Shown in pieces: positions 21,503 through 34,030 of a stretch of DNA of 64,000 nt; position 1 is the stretch's first letter, and each line of letters opens with the position of its first letter. Source of the DNA: Rhizophagus irregularis (taxonomy: Eukaryota; Glomeromycota; Glomeromycetes; Glomerales; Glomeraceae); NCBI RefSeq assembly GCF_026210795.1, contig NC_089429.1:6915001-6979000 (forward strand), in the 5' to 3' direction. The notes beneath the pieces were generated by a model that was given only the letters and a program-made list of their open reading frames with translations, was not told where the DNA came from and made no database searches. The translations under genes were made by a program, and so were the position numbers.

Positions 21503-22204
21503 TATAATGCTGGCCGGAATTAAGTGATCGCCATGTAAATTTCCTTTTTTGGAGTATTTGTGAAACCAAATTTCCAATTTTTTGCGAGAAGCAAAATTTC
21601 CTTTTTTGGAAATTTGTGTAACGTTACATTAATATTTTTCTTAAATCCGGCCAGGATTACTCCAATTTTTGGTAAAAATAAATATTAACACATGATTTCG
21701 GAATTCGGGTAAATAGTTTAGCCACCAGATTTGTTAAAAAAATATTTTTAAACAAAATTTCCGTATAAGGAGATTATAATTCTGGCTGGCACTATAAATT
21801 AAATATTGTGCAACGTAGATCCCTTACATAAAAGGAAAATTTCCTTAAAAGGCGATTTTCAAATTCAAAATTTTGAAATTTCGAAATTTCAAAAATCTTA
21901 AAAAAAATTTCCTTTTATGGTAATTTTTTTTTGAAATTTCGAAATTTTGAAATTTTGAACTTTTAAAATCGCCTTATAAGGAAATTTTCTTTTTATAGGA
22001 TAGATCTACGTTACACAAAATGTCCAAAAAAGGAAATTTGGTAACACCAACTTCCTTATTTGGACATTTGTGTAACGTTACATTGCCATAAAAGGAGATT
22101 TTCCTTATAAGGAGAATCTCCTTATAAGGAGATTTTAAAATTCAAAATTTCGAAAAATCAATTTTTCGAAATTTTGGCACTTTTCGTTCAAACGGTACAC
22201 CGTA
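21503..22204 (-). repeat. right terminal inverted repeat of the 3.9 kb element
   Basis: Reverse complement of 18326-19100, apart from a deletion of about 75 bases and scattered substitutions. A 79-codon frame starting at 22174 crosses its edge and is not a gene. Confidence 0.8.
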
Positions 22205-22210
22205 ACATTT

Positions 22211-24349
22211 ATCGTTATTCATTATCGAAATTTTTTAGCAGCAAAATCCTATTTTATCACGAAATACAGTATCTGTCACATGTGCTGACGGCCATTTCGC
22301 GACCACCCCAGCATAGCCTAAAAAAAATGGCACAAACATTAAAAAGTATTGTTTTGATTTTTCAAATCAACAGCGTTTTTTTCTCGATGGTAAATTACGA
22401 GTTTGTAATATAGTAAATTTTAAGATTATAAGTAATTTATTATTCATTTATTTTTTAACGAATTATTAATATGTCCCATAGTTGTAGAACAAAGAATTTG
22501 CTCTTGAATTTTTATAGACTTCATCATTATTAGATTTTAGTGGTAATATAAAATAAATTATGAAAATATATACCTTTTAATTCAAAATCGCGTATTATGT
22601 GTGTTAACCTCTCCAAGTTAAAGGATTTGTTCTCTTCTGTTGATAAGTCTTTACCTCTTGCACCATCTTTCTAATTGAATTTAAAGTTTTTTTCTACACT
22701 CTTTCTCCATCTAATATTTTTATGCCACCTTTGTAATCTAAGTATGACTTAAATGAAATCTCAACAATTAAAGTGATTAGAGTTTAAATGGTAAGTTTTT
22801 TTGCAAAACTTATCATACATTTGTCTTTTAGTTGAAGTTAAATAGTGTTTCTTATTTATTTTATTTTTGTAGGTCCTTCAAATATCAATTGGAAGTAAAG
22901 GATTTAAAACATTAAGTTTTGTACTGAAACTAGTTACTTTAGAGGGAGGGGTAGAATTAAATTTATTTATTTTTTAATTGAATTTACACTTACTAACTGA
23001 ATATTTTTATATTTTTATTTATTTATTTAGAATCTTTTTTGCAATTAAAATGATTTTTAGTTGGATAATATTATATGTATTTCTGTAAATTATTTTAAAT
23101 AATCTTTCTGTTGAATTATTATTTAATTTTTATTAATTCTCAAGGGAATATAATAGTAATATATGAGATAGTAATATATTCAAGCAAACAAAAAAAATAG
23201 AAAAAGAGAAATTAAAAACTTCTCATCCAACTGATGTTTATTTTTGACTTGGAAATCCCAATCTTCTTTCTGCATTTTTAGAAGTTCTTGAATCGTCTAA
23301 ACTTCTTGTAGTGTGTACTGAGAGGTCTCTAATTGGACCACAAGTTCATTTTTTTCATTAATGGCTATTCTTGAGCTTGTTGGAATACTCAGCAGTATTT
23401 GGCTCCAGAAATATAATTTATTTGAGAGAACCAGTTTGATGTTTAGAGGGACTTTCTAATTATTACTAAAATCCATATTATCATCTTTATTAAAAGAAAA
23501 TGCAGATATTTGTAAGTATTGTATTTTTCTTCTGAAAGATCCCTTGCTTATCTATCTTATTATAACCAGGCTTAGTTGCATTCTTTTGAGAAGACTTCAT
23601 GTCAATGTAGCCCTTGTTGCCATAATTTTTGAATGTTCTTTTTGAAAATTCTCTGATTTTCTTCTTTTTTGCTTTAGGAAATGAAGGCAATATATATCCA
23701 AGGATAAAATTTCTTATACATAAACAAATTGGGTCACCAGTGCATACTTCAAGTTTTTATTTTTCTTAAAATATTCAATAAGCAACTGAAATTTGTTTCT
23801 TTTCTATTTTATAGCTTTTAAGTTTTAACAGTAAAATTGTCTAAATTTTGTGAAACTTATCCCTGTTCTATAGTTGAAGTATGCATATATTACTTGGAAT
23901 GTTTTTAACTATGGCTAATGTCTTTTGCATTTAGAAGTATCCATTTGCCTAGAAACTAATTGACTGAAATCTCTTCTAATATATAGATCCAATTATAATG
24001 TTAGTATTAGTATAAAAATTCAGAATAACATGATAATGAATGTAAATCATTTGGTTTTTTATTATAGCTAAAATTACACAATTTCATATTAAACTTATTA
24101 AACATCTTAAAGTAAAATTGTTCTTGTAATTTACTAGGAACTATATTCTCTCTCTGGTCTTGAAAAATATTAAGTGTCAAAAAATTGCTGCTTAATTTGT
24201 AAGGCCCATCTTCTTTGAGGAGTTGTGAAGAGGTAGTTTTCCATTTGATATATCCCATAATAGCATGCTGACACTATATACATCACTTTTTTCATCTATC
24301 AGGTAAATTGATGCAGAATGATTCTAGCAGCTAATATATATATTATAAA
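22211..24349. other. intergenic DNA without recognised genes
   Basis: Short frames (22174-22413, 23490-23690, 24007-24258) have no domain. At 22860-22875 a TTTTATTTTTGTAGG acceptor-like motif similar to the splice-like arrays occurs once. Confidence 0.5.
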
Positions 24350-24995
24350 TCCCTCTTCAGTTTGCTTCTTCATAAACATTTTGTCTGCATATCAGAAATG
24401 AATTTAAAGGCTTTTAATTATAAATAAACCCAAATTATTGTATAATTAACCCCTTCTTAATTTGCCTCTAAATGAACATTTCTTCTACAGGATTAGGAGA
24501 CTTTTTTTAACCAAAATTATTGGTATTAATTACAATAAATTCCCCTTCAATTTACTTCTTTATAAATATTTAACCTGCATATTAAAAAATCAAAATTGTC
24601 ATATAATAAATTCCTTTTCAATTTGCTTCTTTATATACATTCTATCTGCATATTAGAAATGAATTGGAGAATTTTAAAAACAAAATTGTTATATAATTAA
24701 TCCATCTTCAATTTGCTTCTTTATGAACATTTTTTTTGCAGATTAAAAATGGATTAGAAGGCCTCTTTGAACCAAAATTAATGTTAATTACAAATATTAT
24801 TACCATCCTCCTCACTGTTGCTCCAGCTCTTTTCACAAGTTCATAATGACCTTTTTGGTTTACTTCTTTGTGAAAAGGATTTTAATTTCCTTTTTAGTTT
24901 GATTTTTATACATTACTTCTGCATATTAAAACTGAATTAGGAGGCTTTTTTGATCACAAATAATAAAACCCAAAATTGTTATATAATTTTATTGT
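24350..24995. repeat. about six copies of a ~100 bp degenerate tandem repeat
   Basis: Units follow the order CTTCAATTTGCTTCTTTATG, AACATTTTTTCTGCATATTA, GAAATGAATTAGGAGGCTTT, CCAAAATTGTTATATAATTA. Some carry TTTTGCAG or TTCTACAG acceptor-like words. Confidence 0.7.
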
Positions 24996-27208
24996 ACAAT
25001 TTCAATTTTGAAAGCTCTGCCTTTAACAAAAATTAGATTGCTTACTATATGAATAATTAATCATAATAATATATCATTATAACTTTAGCCTATAAAATCT
25101 TTTGGTTCAATTTTAAATTCCATCAAATCCATAGACATAATAAGTCTTTAAAGTGTTTTTGTTTCAATTTTAAATTCCATTAAATCTATAGACATAAGAA
25201 CTTGATTAATTATCTAGTTACCAGCAGTTAAAATTTTCTCATTGATATTTTTGTTTTTTTTAAGAAAGTAATTCTAAAATTTTGTTTTCTTATTAAGTAT
25301 GTTTTTCATTTTTTGCAAATGGACTTTAGCTACTTTTCTTTTATTTTTGCAATAAACTTTAACAATTATTCACAGTTTCAAAAGTACTACTTGGTATAGA
25401 AATCAAAAACAATTACTAAAATAGTAAATACTGCTGGATTTCATATATGCTTGGTTGTTTTAAAGATATAACCATAATCTTTCTAATAATTTAATTATAA
25501 GAAATTTTTATATAAAAGTAAGTAATAATTATGCCAAATCAATGATTTATGTATTCCTTCTAGCTGTTATGTCAGCAGAAATGCATATTTAAATGAAAAT
25601 TTATTTTTATAAAGGTTCAAGCATTATCTAACATAATAACCAAAATCTTTAATATTATCATGAATTTTTTTTTGTATATGTATTTGGCTTATTGGCTGTA
25701 TATATTTAAGATTGTAATGATTTAAGATTTTCTTTTCATCCTATTTTTATGTTAATTATTTTACTTATTTTCTTTGTAAAGAATATAGAAATGTTTGTAA
25801 AAGACACTAAAATGTCAGAAATTTCTACAAAGGACACTGATTCTTTCTTGTCATTAGAAAGTTCAAATAATAAAAGTTTTAATATTTATAGCATCTATAG
25901 TAATTTTATAATTTAATTCCATAAATAACCATTAGTGAATGTATATACTCAAATATTTCTCTTTTCTATTATGTGAATTATATGAAATCAATGGCTCATA
26001 TATTAATGAATCAATATACACTCTTTCATCTTGATATATTGAATCATATTATATAAATAAGCTGATAAGTAGAAAATTTTCTTCATTTTACTGGAATATT
26101 CCCATTTGATTCTCCCATTTCTTTGCAATGAATTTTGAATGATTATAGGTATAAATGAATTGTTTTATTAAAGAAAAGTGAGTACCGAGATACAAATAGT
26201 GCGTGATCACATATTTATTTATTTTGATTTATATCACAGCACTAACTTTGATCCAAACACAAAAGGTAAAAGAACAAAAAAAAATAGGAAAAAAAATATT
26301 ATTAAAAAAAATTAGTAAAAGACATCATCGCAGCATCGATCTAACCGCTGATCCAAGCTTAAAAGGTGAAAAATAATGAAAAAAATTAGCAAAGTAATAA
26401 TTAGAAAAAAACATTATTATTAAAAAAAAGGTGTTGCAGTGTCATTTCTACCAGATTCAAGTCTAAAAACATTCAAAAAATTATATAAAAGATTTAATAT
26501 ATTATAAAAGAGTTTAAAAAAAAACCTGAAAAAAAACTATACTAAAAAAAATGGTTGTCCAGAAAAATGCAGAGAATGTCCAGTGGAAAATTGCAATATT
26601 CTGGATGTTGAGACATGATTGTGTTTTTCCAGAAAATGACTAGGAGGATTAAAGCCCAGTGTCCAGAAAGTATTTTCCAGACATTTTCGATGACAACAAT
26701 TTCTGATATTTTTTTATAGGGAAGAGTAAACGTATTAGAACCAAAAATAAGATGACGTTATTATTTTAGCTAAAGAAAAATGTCAACATCATTTTCTAAT
26801 TTAATAATAGTACATGTATAAAATAATATTTACAATAAATAATAAAATTTTGATATAATTATATTTAAAACATATCAATATTAAAATTATATATAATTTT
26901 TGATTACTTTTGCAAAAATATTGAATTAAAAGTTTGAAACATTCATTTGCGAGATCTTGAAATTAATATTATGATAATCATCTATTGATTTTTCATATAT
27001 ATTTAAGAATATAATAGAATGGCGTCCTGATGAAATTTTTAATTTGTTGACATGAATCTACGAATTTTGAATTTCTTCACCATTGTGGTAAGTTGAGAAT
27101 TAGCAACTTACTTCTATGATTGTCATTGTACTGTATCTTACTAGGGGTTTTAAAATATTTTTTTAAAAAACTTTTATTTATTTTTATTTGTGTTCCTTTT
27201 ACTTTCGT
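24996..27208. other. intergenic DNA with small duplications
   Basis: 25081-25200 holds two copies of a TTCAATTTTAAATTCCATYA segment with ATAGACATAA. 26210-26460 holds three degenerate ~100 bp units with GATCCAAGCTTAAAAGGTGA. 26540-26725 has clustered CCAGAAAATG and TCCAGAAA words and ends in TTTTTTATAGGG. No gene is recognised. Confidence 0.5.
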
Positions 27209-28279
27209 TGTAAACGGTCGAATATCAAGCATGAAAAGATGATAAAATTCAACCACCAAATGTAATTGCCAAATATTAAGAACGAACAAATTAATTATGA
27301 ATTGACGTAGATGGATAAATAATTAGCCGAAAAGGATAAACATTTAGGAAGAGTAATGATCTACATGATGTAATATTTATCAAATGATTGACAAAGAACC
27401 AATAGGATAAATAGAGTCGATCAATTGGGGCTTAGCAATCTTTAACAATAAGAACGATAAGAAAGAATAATTATAAGCCACAAAAGATAGATTATAAGCA
27501 AAATACATAAAGCGAATTAAAAGAACATATAAAATAATGTCAGAAAGATTAAAAAACATAAAATAATATAAAAGATAACATAAAAAGATAATACAAAGAT
27601 ATTATAAAAGATAATATATATATATATAAAAGATAGCATATTAAAAGATAGCGTATTTAAAATATAGATAGTATATTAGAAAGATAGTTCAAAGATAATA
27701 TGTAAAAAGAATATAAAAGATAGTATATAGATAGAATAGAAAGTAGTGTAAATTTGTATAAATAGAGAACGGGATTCAAAGTAATTCCACAGTTCTCATC
27801 CACAAAACTCAATAAAAATATAAGTTTTATTTTTTTAATTATTTGTTAGTAAAGTTTGATGTTAATTAAAGGTAATAGGTTCGCCCTAAACTTTAATTAA
27901 TGTTTGCTTAATTAATTTTAATTGAATAAATGGAAATTTTAAGATGAATTAAATATACACTTTTGGAAAGTAATAATTCGTAGCGAGAGCTATCGAAGTT
28001 TGAAATTAAAGGTAAAAGTGGATATAATTTGGGAAAATTTAGAGAAGTTAAATTTTATTTTATATCATTCGACGTTTTATATTACTAACGCTATTTATGT
28101 CGTGAACCAAGAATGTTGTATGTTGTTCGTTGATTATGTTGTTTGTTAATTATGTCATTGATTATTAGCTTGTTCGTTTAATTGTTCGTTCGTTCGTTTA
28201 TTCGTTCGTTCGACCATGGGAATGCCCGTTCGATGTGGCAACTCTGTAAATTGATGACAGAGAGAATTGGGGGATCTCA
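27209..28279 (+). repeat. solo LTR of the Ty3-type retrotransposon family
   Basis: The segment begins TGTAAACGGTCGAATATC and ends GGGGGATCTCA, the same ends as the LTRs at 35892-37071 and 46578-47661, and aligns with them over its whole length. TCGT stands immediately before and after (27205-27208 and 28280-28283), a probable 4 bp target duplication. No internal region is attached, so LTR-LTR recombination has removed it. The TATAAATAG box and ACTCAATAAAAAT motif are kept. The 72-codon frame at 28182-28400 overlaps the LTR edge and is not a gene. Confidence 0.85.
27757..27765 (+). promoter_or_regulatory. TATA box of the solo LTR
   Basis: TATAAATAG followed about 60 bases later by CTCAATAAAAATATAAG, as in the other two LTR copies. 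Confidence 0.6.
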
Positions 28280-28283
28280 TCGT

Positions 28284-29799
28284 CTTTGTTGTTTATTTTT
28301 TTATAGTACAGTGGAGGAGCAGTTCTGGAGAAGTGTTGGCTTACGCATCCGAAACAATATTAAGACTAGCCAGTACTTCTTTTTTATATTTCTTCCATGA
28401 TGTTATCCTTGAAATTTGAATTGAATATCTACATTCAGCATATAATGAGTTGACAAATCATTTTAATACTCGATGTAGCTATGAAATGATAAGAATAGCG
28501 TGACTTGTCGAATATTTTTATTTTAGTTATATTTTACTCATCTCTGCAGACGTAAACTTTTGTCTTCCAAATACTGGATTTATAAAAGTAATCTTCTTGA
28601 CAGAATTTCAACTCCAGATATAACATTTGATTTTGTTAATTGAAAAAATTTTTATTATCTCATCTAACTGATTCTCAATGGAAATACCTTTTTTGACATA
28701 TCATGTGGGTTATTATGATTCTGATCCAATAATTCAAAATTCTCAAGCCAAGTAAATAATTAATAACGATAATATTCAAATTATCTAAAGGAATCATCAC
28801 TACATATTTCTTACAAAAAATTTAGTCACGAGGAATTTGTCTGTCCAAGCCAGTCACATCTCCTGATCACGTGTAATCAATTGCAATATTTGAGCATAAA
28901 AGCATAAATAGATAATTACATCTGAAGATAAAAGAAACTTTTGAAAAGGGTCAAATTTTATACTAAGTTTCATAATGAAGTAATATATTTATCTTTTTAA
29001 TAAAGAAGAAACCAAAATAATTTATAAATAAAGTGATTACGCAATCATTGAAAAAGAAATTAAAAAGGGATTAAAATAAACCGAGTAAATTGGTTTATCA
29101 AATCACATATAGAATGATTTCTAAAGCTATGATAGATACATTTGTACCGACGTTAATAGAATAGTTTTATCGCATTTTTTCAATATAAATTTTATATTGT
29201 TTTTAGTATGTGACGACATTTATTTATATAACAAAATTTTATCCAGATAATATGACCGTAACTCAAGGATTTCGAATAATTATTGTTAATACAAAATTTA
29301 TAAATGTTTGCATACTATCAACATTTTATTTCTTTACTTGCTGTTTTACAAAATCTTTTCATAATTATCTCGATTATCCGAAAAATTTACATATAATTAA
29401 ATTAATTATAGCTAAAAAAATATATACGTATATTTATGTATATTAATTACTTACTAGTATCTCTTAATCCTAAATGCAATTTTTGAAATATTTTAATACT
29501 TTAGATAATGTCATCTTTAACAATACTATTTATTTTTAATATACTATCATTATCGTTATTCTAGATTTGATTTATTGAAATCATCAACTAGAAAGAGAAT
29601 TTGATTTAAATATCAAATATGTTCAGGTAAATTATCAAATTGATATAGTTTACTTGTAGATAATCTGCTTGTATAATAAATACTTGTACAAATATTTTTA
29701 TTAATCTTTTTTTTTTAGACAAAACATATAAAAATTTTAAATTATGCATAATTGAATATGTCAAAAGGGTAACTGGCCAATTCATTAATCTTTTTGTGG
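28284..29799. other. AT-rich intergenic DNA
   Basis: No gene is recognised. The frame 29210-29446 has no domain and ordinary intergenic composition. Confidence 0.55.
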
Positions 29800-30215
29800 C
29801 CTAGCACTTATTTAATCCATAATTAATTTATTTGTAGATTTCAGAAGTTGTAATTTATTTATTTTAACGAAACGTTTACTAACATTTCGTTAACTTTTTT
29901 TTTTTTTTAGACGGCCGTATTTCTTGGCAACAACGCATGGGAAGTTCACATTGGTAATTTTTTTTTAAAAAAAAAATTATTTTAACAAAGCATTTACTAA
30001 CATTTCATTATTTTTCTTTTTTTAAATGGTCGATTCTTCAGACCTCAAGATGAATATCGGTATTTTTTTCAAGGTAGATATCAGGCTTGTATTTAAATAA
30101 ATAAATATATATATATTTTTAACAAAACGATCATTGACATTTTTTATTTTTCTTTTAGGTATTGAAGGATCCAATTAGAAAATTTCGTTGTAAAACTTAA
30201 TGTTAACCGTTTACT
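29800..30215 (+). repeat. array of three exon-like units with splice signals
   Basis: The units follow a pattern: GTTTACTAACATTTCGTTAA (a TACTAAC branch-type motif), a long T run ending TTTAG, a GC-richer exon-like segment of 30-43 bases (29910-29953 starts ACGGCCGTATTTCTTGGC), and a donor GTAATTTTT. The second unit (30028-30062) has AA instead of AG at the acceptor; the third begins after TTTTCTTTTAG at 30159. The exon-like segments are unlike each other while the intron-like parts are conserved. Confidence 0.6.
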
Positions 30216-31186
30216 TTTGGAATTAGATTAGTATATAGATTTAGTATAGGTTGATTAATATGTTTTATTAATTTATTAATGTAATAAAATTATGCTATAT
30301 TATTTAACAAATTTTATTTAACGCTACTGGTGATTATTGTCTATTTAACTATATTGATATTACTTGACATGATTTTTATCAATATATCATTCAGGTTAAA
30401 TTCAAATAATTTATCACTAGTACTTATCCATATTGATATTACTCAATATCGATGTATGTTATGCGACCTTTTCATTAACACATGTCCTCTAGAAAAATTT
30501 CCTGATGATATAAATTAGTAAACAACCAAGAAAAAATTTCTTACGATTATGATTATCAGATATTTTCACCAAATCACAGGTTTGAAATATCAATATATAT
30601 ACCGTATAGGACTCAGAAGTATATATAAAAGGGTCAGGTTTGAGTTCGCGTATTTTGAACAAAAAAAAAATCATGAAAATCTTTCCTTTTTAGATAATTT
30701 TTGATAATTCCAGTCGGAATTTTATTTCCTATTATAATATCCGACTAGCATTATCATAATTCTGGCACTGAAAATATGCGTACAGCTCATACATGTAGTA
30801 AAAAAATTTTTTTCATCACCTGATCCATATATGTATATTTCTGGGTCTTTACCATATTCTAAAAATTGACCGGAATTATATGATCATACAAAAATTTCCA
30901 AATTATATTTCAGTTTAACTTAATTGTTGAGTTAATGATGACATGATGTGTAAAATTTGTTATTTTGGGCATAGAAGCAATCTTATAAGATGTGGAAGCC
31001 AATTCAAAGTTTTAATGAATTAGGGTTTTTATTGACCAAATAGAAAAATATTTATTGTTTAGTCAGGGGTAAAGACGATCATCTTTTCATATTCATCCAA
31101 TAAACGATATTCCAAGAAAAAATAAATACATTTTTATGGCGCAGTCTAAAGTATTATATTTTTATTAAATTAATGAAAAGGTATTG
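30216..31186. other. AT-rich intergenic DNA
   Basis: Two overlapping frames on opposite strands (30330-30518, 30489-30674) lack coding features. 30690-30890 contains TTCCAGTCGGAATTTTAT and TTGACCGGAATTATATGATC words shared with the 3.9 kb element. Confidence 0.5.
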
Positions 31187-31244
31187 TTGCTAAAGCTTAC
31201 CGGCGGTGATGGTCACGACCATCACCGCCGGTGAGCTTTAGCAA
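31187..31244. repeat. 58 bp GC-rich near-perfect palindrome
   Basis: Two 28-base arms (left TTGCTAAAGCTTACCGGCGG and 8 more; right complementary) are separated by only AC, with a single mismatch. The central 30 bases (CCGGCGGTGATGGTC and complement) are far GC-richer than anything nearby. Confidence 0.9.
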
Positions 31245-31646
31245 TTTTCAAATTAAAATGTCTAATAAATAATATCATAATTTACAATCTATTTACTATA
31301 TATTTTTTCTGTTAAATTTACTTTCTAAGATATAAATCAAAATCAGTAGTAGAATGCTCAACATTCGACCTTATTGATCTTATAGAAGCAATAGACAAAT
31401 GTTCAATGTAAAATTAATTTAAGATATATCTTCTAATAATGTCTTGTAATATAAAAATGATCTAAATATTACAGAGTTTCTTGCTTTGGGATTTTTTCAA
31501 CGTGCCAAAAAATACAATAATATTAATATTATTTGATTTACTATAAATATTATGATTAATGGCAAAAATTTTCCAAAATAATCCTCTATAAAATAATAGA
31601 ATTAAAAATTTAATGAAATATTAATTATTTACAAATATCAAAATAT

Positions 31647-32003
31647 TTAATTAACAACACACTTACGAGTTATTGTAAAAGATGCACTTTCATCAATTAA
31701 TGAAGTATATTCATTATTTGAAAGTGCAGTAAACCCTTTTTTTTCAATCAAAGTGTTTAAATTATCAAACATTGTTTTGGAACTTGGTTCAATGGCATTT
31801 TTAGCTTCATTTATAGTAAATGATAACAATTTTTTGGGGTAAAAAGGATCATTTTGCCATTTACCATTTGTTGATAATCTTTGTTCATTTACTGGAATTA
31901 CTTTAGAAAATTCTTGAATCATATTCTTAAATAATTCTGACTGATTTGTTTGAAGAAATTTTTTATAAAAAATTTTATGGGTAAAATTTTGATAAATGAT
32001 CAT
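31647..32003 (-). CDS. small unrecognised protein or gene fragment, 118 codons
   Basis: The minus-strand frame starts with ATG at 32003 and ends TAA at 31647. The product is polar and of mixed composition, unlike AT-noise frames: LFKNMIQEFSKVIPVNEQRL, GKWQNDPFYPKKLLSFTINE, SLIDESASFTITRKCVVN. The body looks like one small globular domain with two amphipathic helices and a terminal beta strand. No catalytic motif or signal peptide is seen. An in-frame upstream extension is blocked by stops, but an intron between the 60-codon frame at 32000-32182 and this frame is possible. I do not recognise the family. Confidence 0.45.
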   Translation of the reverse strand: MIIYQNFTHKIFYKKFLQTNQSELFKNMIQEFSKVIPVNEQRLSTNGKWQNDPFYPKKLLSFTINEAKNAIEPSSKTMFDNLNTLIEKKGFTALSNNEYTSLIDESASFTITRKCVVN

Positions 32004-32782
32004 ATGAGAGTAAAGAAATATAAATTTTTTGTGAAAAATTTTAAAAAATTAAGCAAATATATGTGTAAAAGAAAAAAAAATTTTTTTTTCAAAATTTCGT
32101 CTCCTTTATAAAATTTTTCAACCCTCTTTTTTTTTACTTTATTTGGTTTAAAATATAAATTATATGAAACTCTAATATGCATTTGTAACCCATTTTCTAA
32201 ATTATTAGCAAGTATTGTTCATTTTACTAATTTATAGTAATCATTTGTTTTAAAAGTAGGGTACAATAATAATAATAATAATTTATATTATACCATTATT
32301 GATAAGCATTAAATCATTGTGAAACAATAAATTTCACCTACTGCGTCTAATAGACATTGTTTCACTTATGCAGTTCATTACGGATGAAGCCAATTAAAAA
32401 TTTTTTATTAAAAGTATATGGTTGGAAATTCCAATGCATGTTAGCGTTCTAGAATTAGCAATCGGCTTCTTTTTTTAGAAATATTAACCTAACAAACTAG
32501 GACGAATTTATTTCAAAAAGAATTACTTTTTCGCTCTTAAAGTTTACAATTTTTAGAAAAGGATCATCATAAATAAATATTGAAATTTTAATATTGTTCT
32601 CTGTGTTATATAAATATGATGCCTAATTTGATATATTTATTGGATGTCATTTTAGTAACATCTTTTTTAGACTATTCGGGTGTTAAAATAAGAAAAAAGC
32701 CAATTATTTTATTATCATTATTTTTTTTAAAAAAAATAGCTATTGTGTATTAATTATATTTATTTACTTTATAATACTGTTA

Positions 32783-33059
32783 GCGAAGATCAACCAGAAA
32801 TTACCGGAGAAAATATTTCCAATGATCCAAAAAAAAACTGATTATAAGAAACAGATGATGATGAACAATTTATTGATAAAGTAAGTGTCTAAAATTTCTA
32901 TTAACTTAAATAGTTAATAATATAACATATATATTTAATTTAAAATTTGTTCTTTAAGGTACAGTACAAGATGCGGCAGATGATCTCATCGAAAAATTTA
33001 CTATGAACAGTTATTTTAAAATGTTACACTCGCGAGCTAGATGCGTAAAATTATATTTA
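32783..33059 (+). pseudogene. remnant of an intron-containing gene
   Basis: Exon-like sequence EDQPEITGENISNDPKKN is followed by two in-frame stops and then ETDDDEQFIDK. A 78-base intron with GTAAGT donor (32881) and TTCTTTAAG acceptor (ending 32958) follows. After it the frame continues TVQDAADDLIEKFTMNSYFK and LHSRARCVKLYL. Intact splice signals joining two acidic coding stretches in one frame support a former gene. The stops and the lack of a start make it a pseudogene of unknown function. Confidence 0.4.
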
Positions 33060-33480
33060 ATAATCATAATTTTTTTTCAATATTTTTAATAAAAATTCTT
33101 TAAAATTACAACGTTTCCGATATATTTGTGATAGTATTTGATTTAAGTGACAAAATAATAGAACTTTTTTTGAGCTTTTTTTATTTTTTATCATTTTTTA
33201 TTGGCCGTTCGAGAAATGTGTATTGGGTTAACTTAAACGGGCAAAATCTGGACTATTTTTCACACTCATATGGGCTGATTCTTGGAATCTAATTTTTTTA
33301 CACAAAAATAATTTTATTAAAGCAAATATAAATTATCATTTATATAAGAATAATAAATTTATACTAGATAATGCAAAAAAAACTAATTAATTATATAATT
33401 TTTAATTTTTTTTTAATATAAGATATCATTAAAATTTAAAAGATCAAATATAACTCTCATGACAAAATCATTGATAATTC

Positions 33481-34030
33481 TTCGTAGAAATAAGCTATAC
33501 AAATAAATTTACATTCATTTGAAAGAGAAAATCGAGATCTATCTAATGAATCTAAAATCAAGTGAATTGAATCACTAGTTGTTCAGTAATCACGTTCAGT
33601 ATATTTATTGAATTTTATCTAAATTTGATCATTAATTACTTCACATGTAGTGATTCAATTTGAATGATCTTTGCTCCTTAAGGTGATGCCAACTTTTATT
33701 TTTAAAATAAATTTAAAATAATTCGTTTAATATATGTAGATGTTTAGAAATCATCAATTATATTATTAATATAAAATTTTATAAGTTTGATAAAATCTGA
33801 TATAAAAAAAATTATTAAATACCTGTAGATGCAAGCTACACGAATGAAATTATATTCATTTGAAAGAGAAAATTGAGGTCTATCTAATAAGCCTAAAATC
33901 GAATGAATTGAATCACTGGATTGTGAATAATTACGTCTAATATATTTATTTTTAATTTTTAAATTTGATTTGACTTTGATCGTTAATTACGCCTCATCCA
34001 GTGATCCAATTTTCCTGATCTTTGATTTTT
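33481..34030. repeat. two diverged copies of a ~200 bp segment
   Basis: 33485-33675 and 33828-34020 share the order AAGCTACACGAATGAAATTA, CATTTGAAAGAGAAAATYGA, GTCTATCTAATGAATCTAAA, GAATTGAATCACTRG, TAATCACGTYYARTATATTTATT, and a final GTGATYCAATTT..GATCTTTG. It is an old local duplication. Confidence 0.75.

Larger units (their letters stand above)
18326..22204. mobile_element. 3.9 kb element with 0.7-0.8 kb terminal inverted repeats
   Basis: The left arm 18326-19100 and right arm 21503-22204 are inverted copies. The outer end is TACGGTGTACCGTTT at the left and its complement at the right. ACATTT flanks both ends directly (18320-18325 and 22205-22210), a likely 6 bp target duplication; a TA duplication is the alternative reading because the arms begin with TA. 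Inside the arms, smaller inverted words repeat (TCCTTATAAGGAGA, TGTAACGTTACA, AAATTTCCTTTTTTGGA). The core 19101-21502 is extremely AT-rich with five degenerate repeats and no transposase, so the element is non-autonomous. The right arm lacks about 75 bases present in the left. The superfamily is not assigned. Confidence 0.8.
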
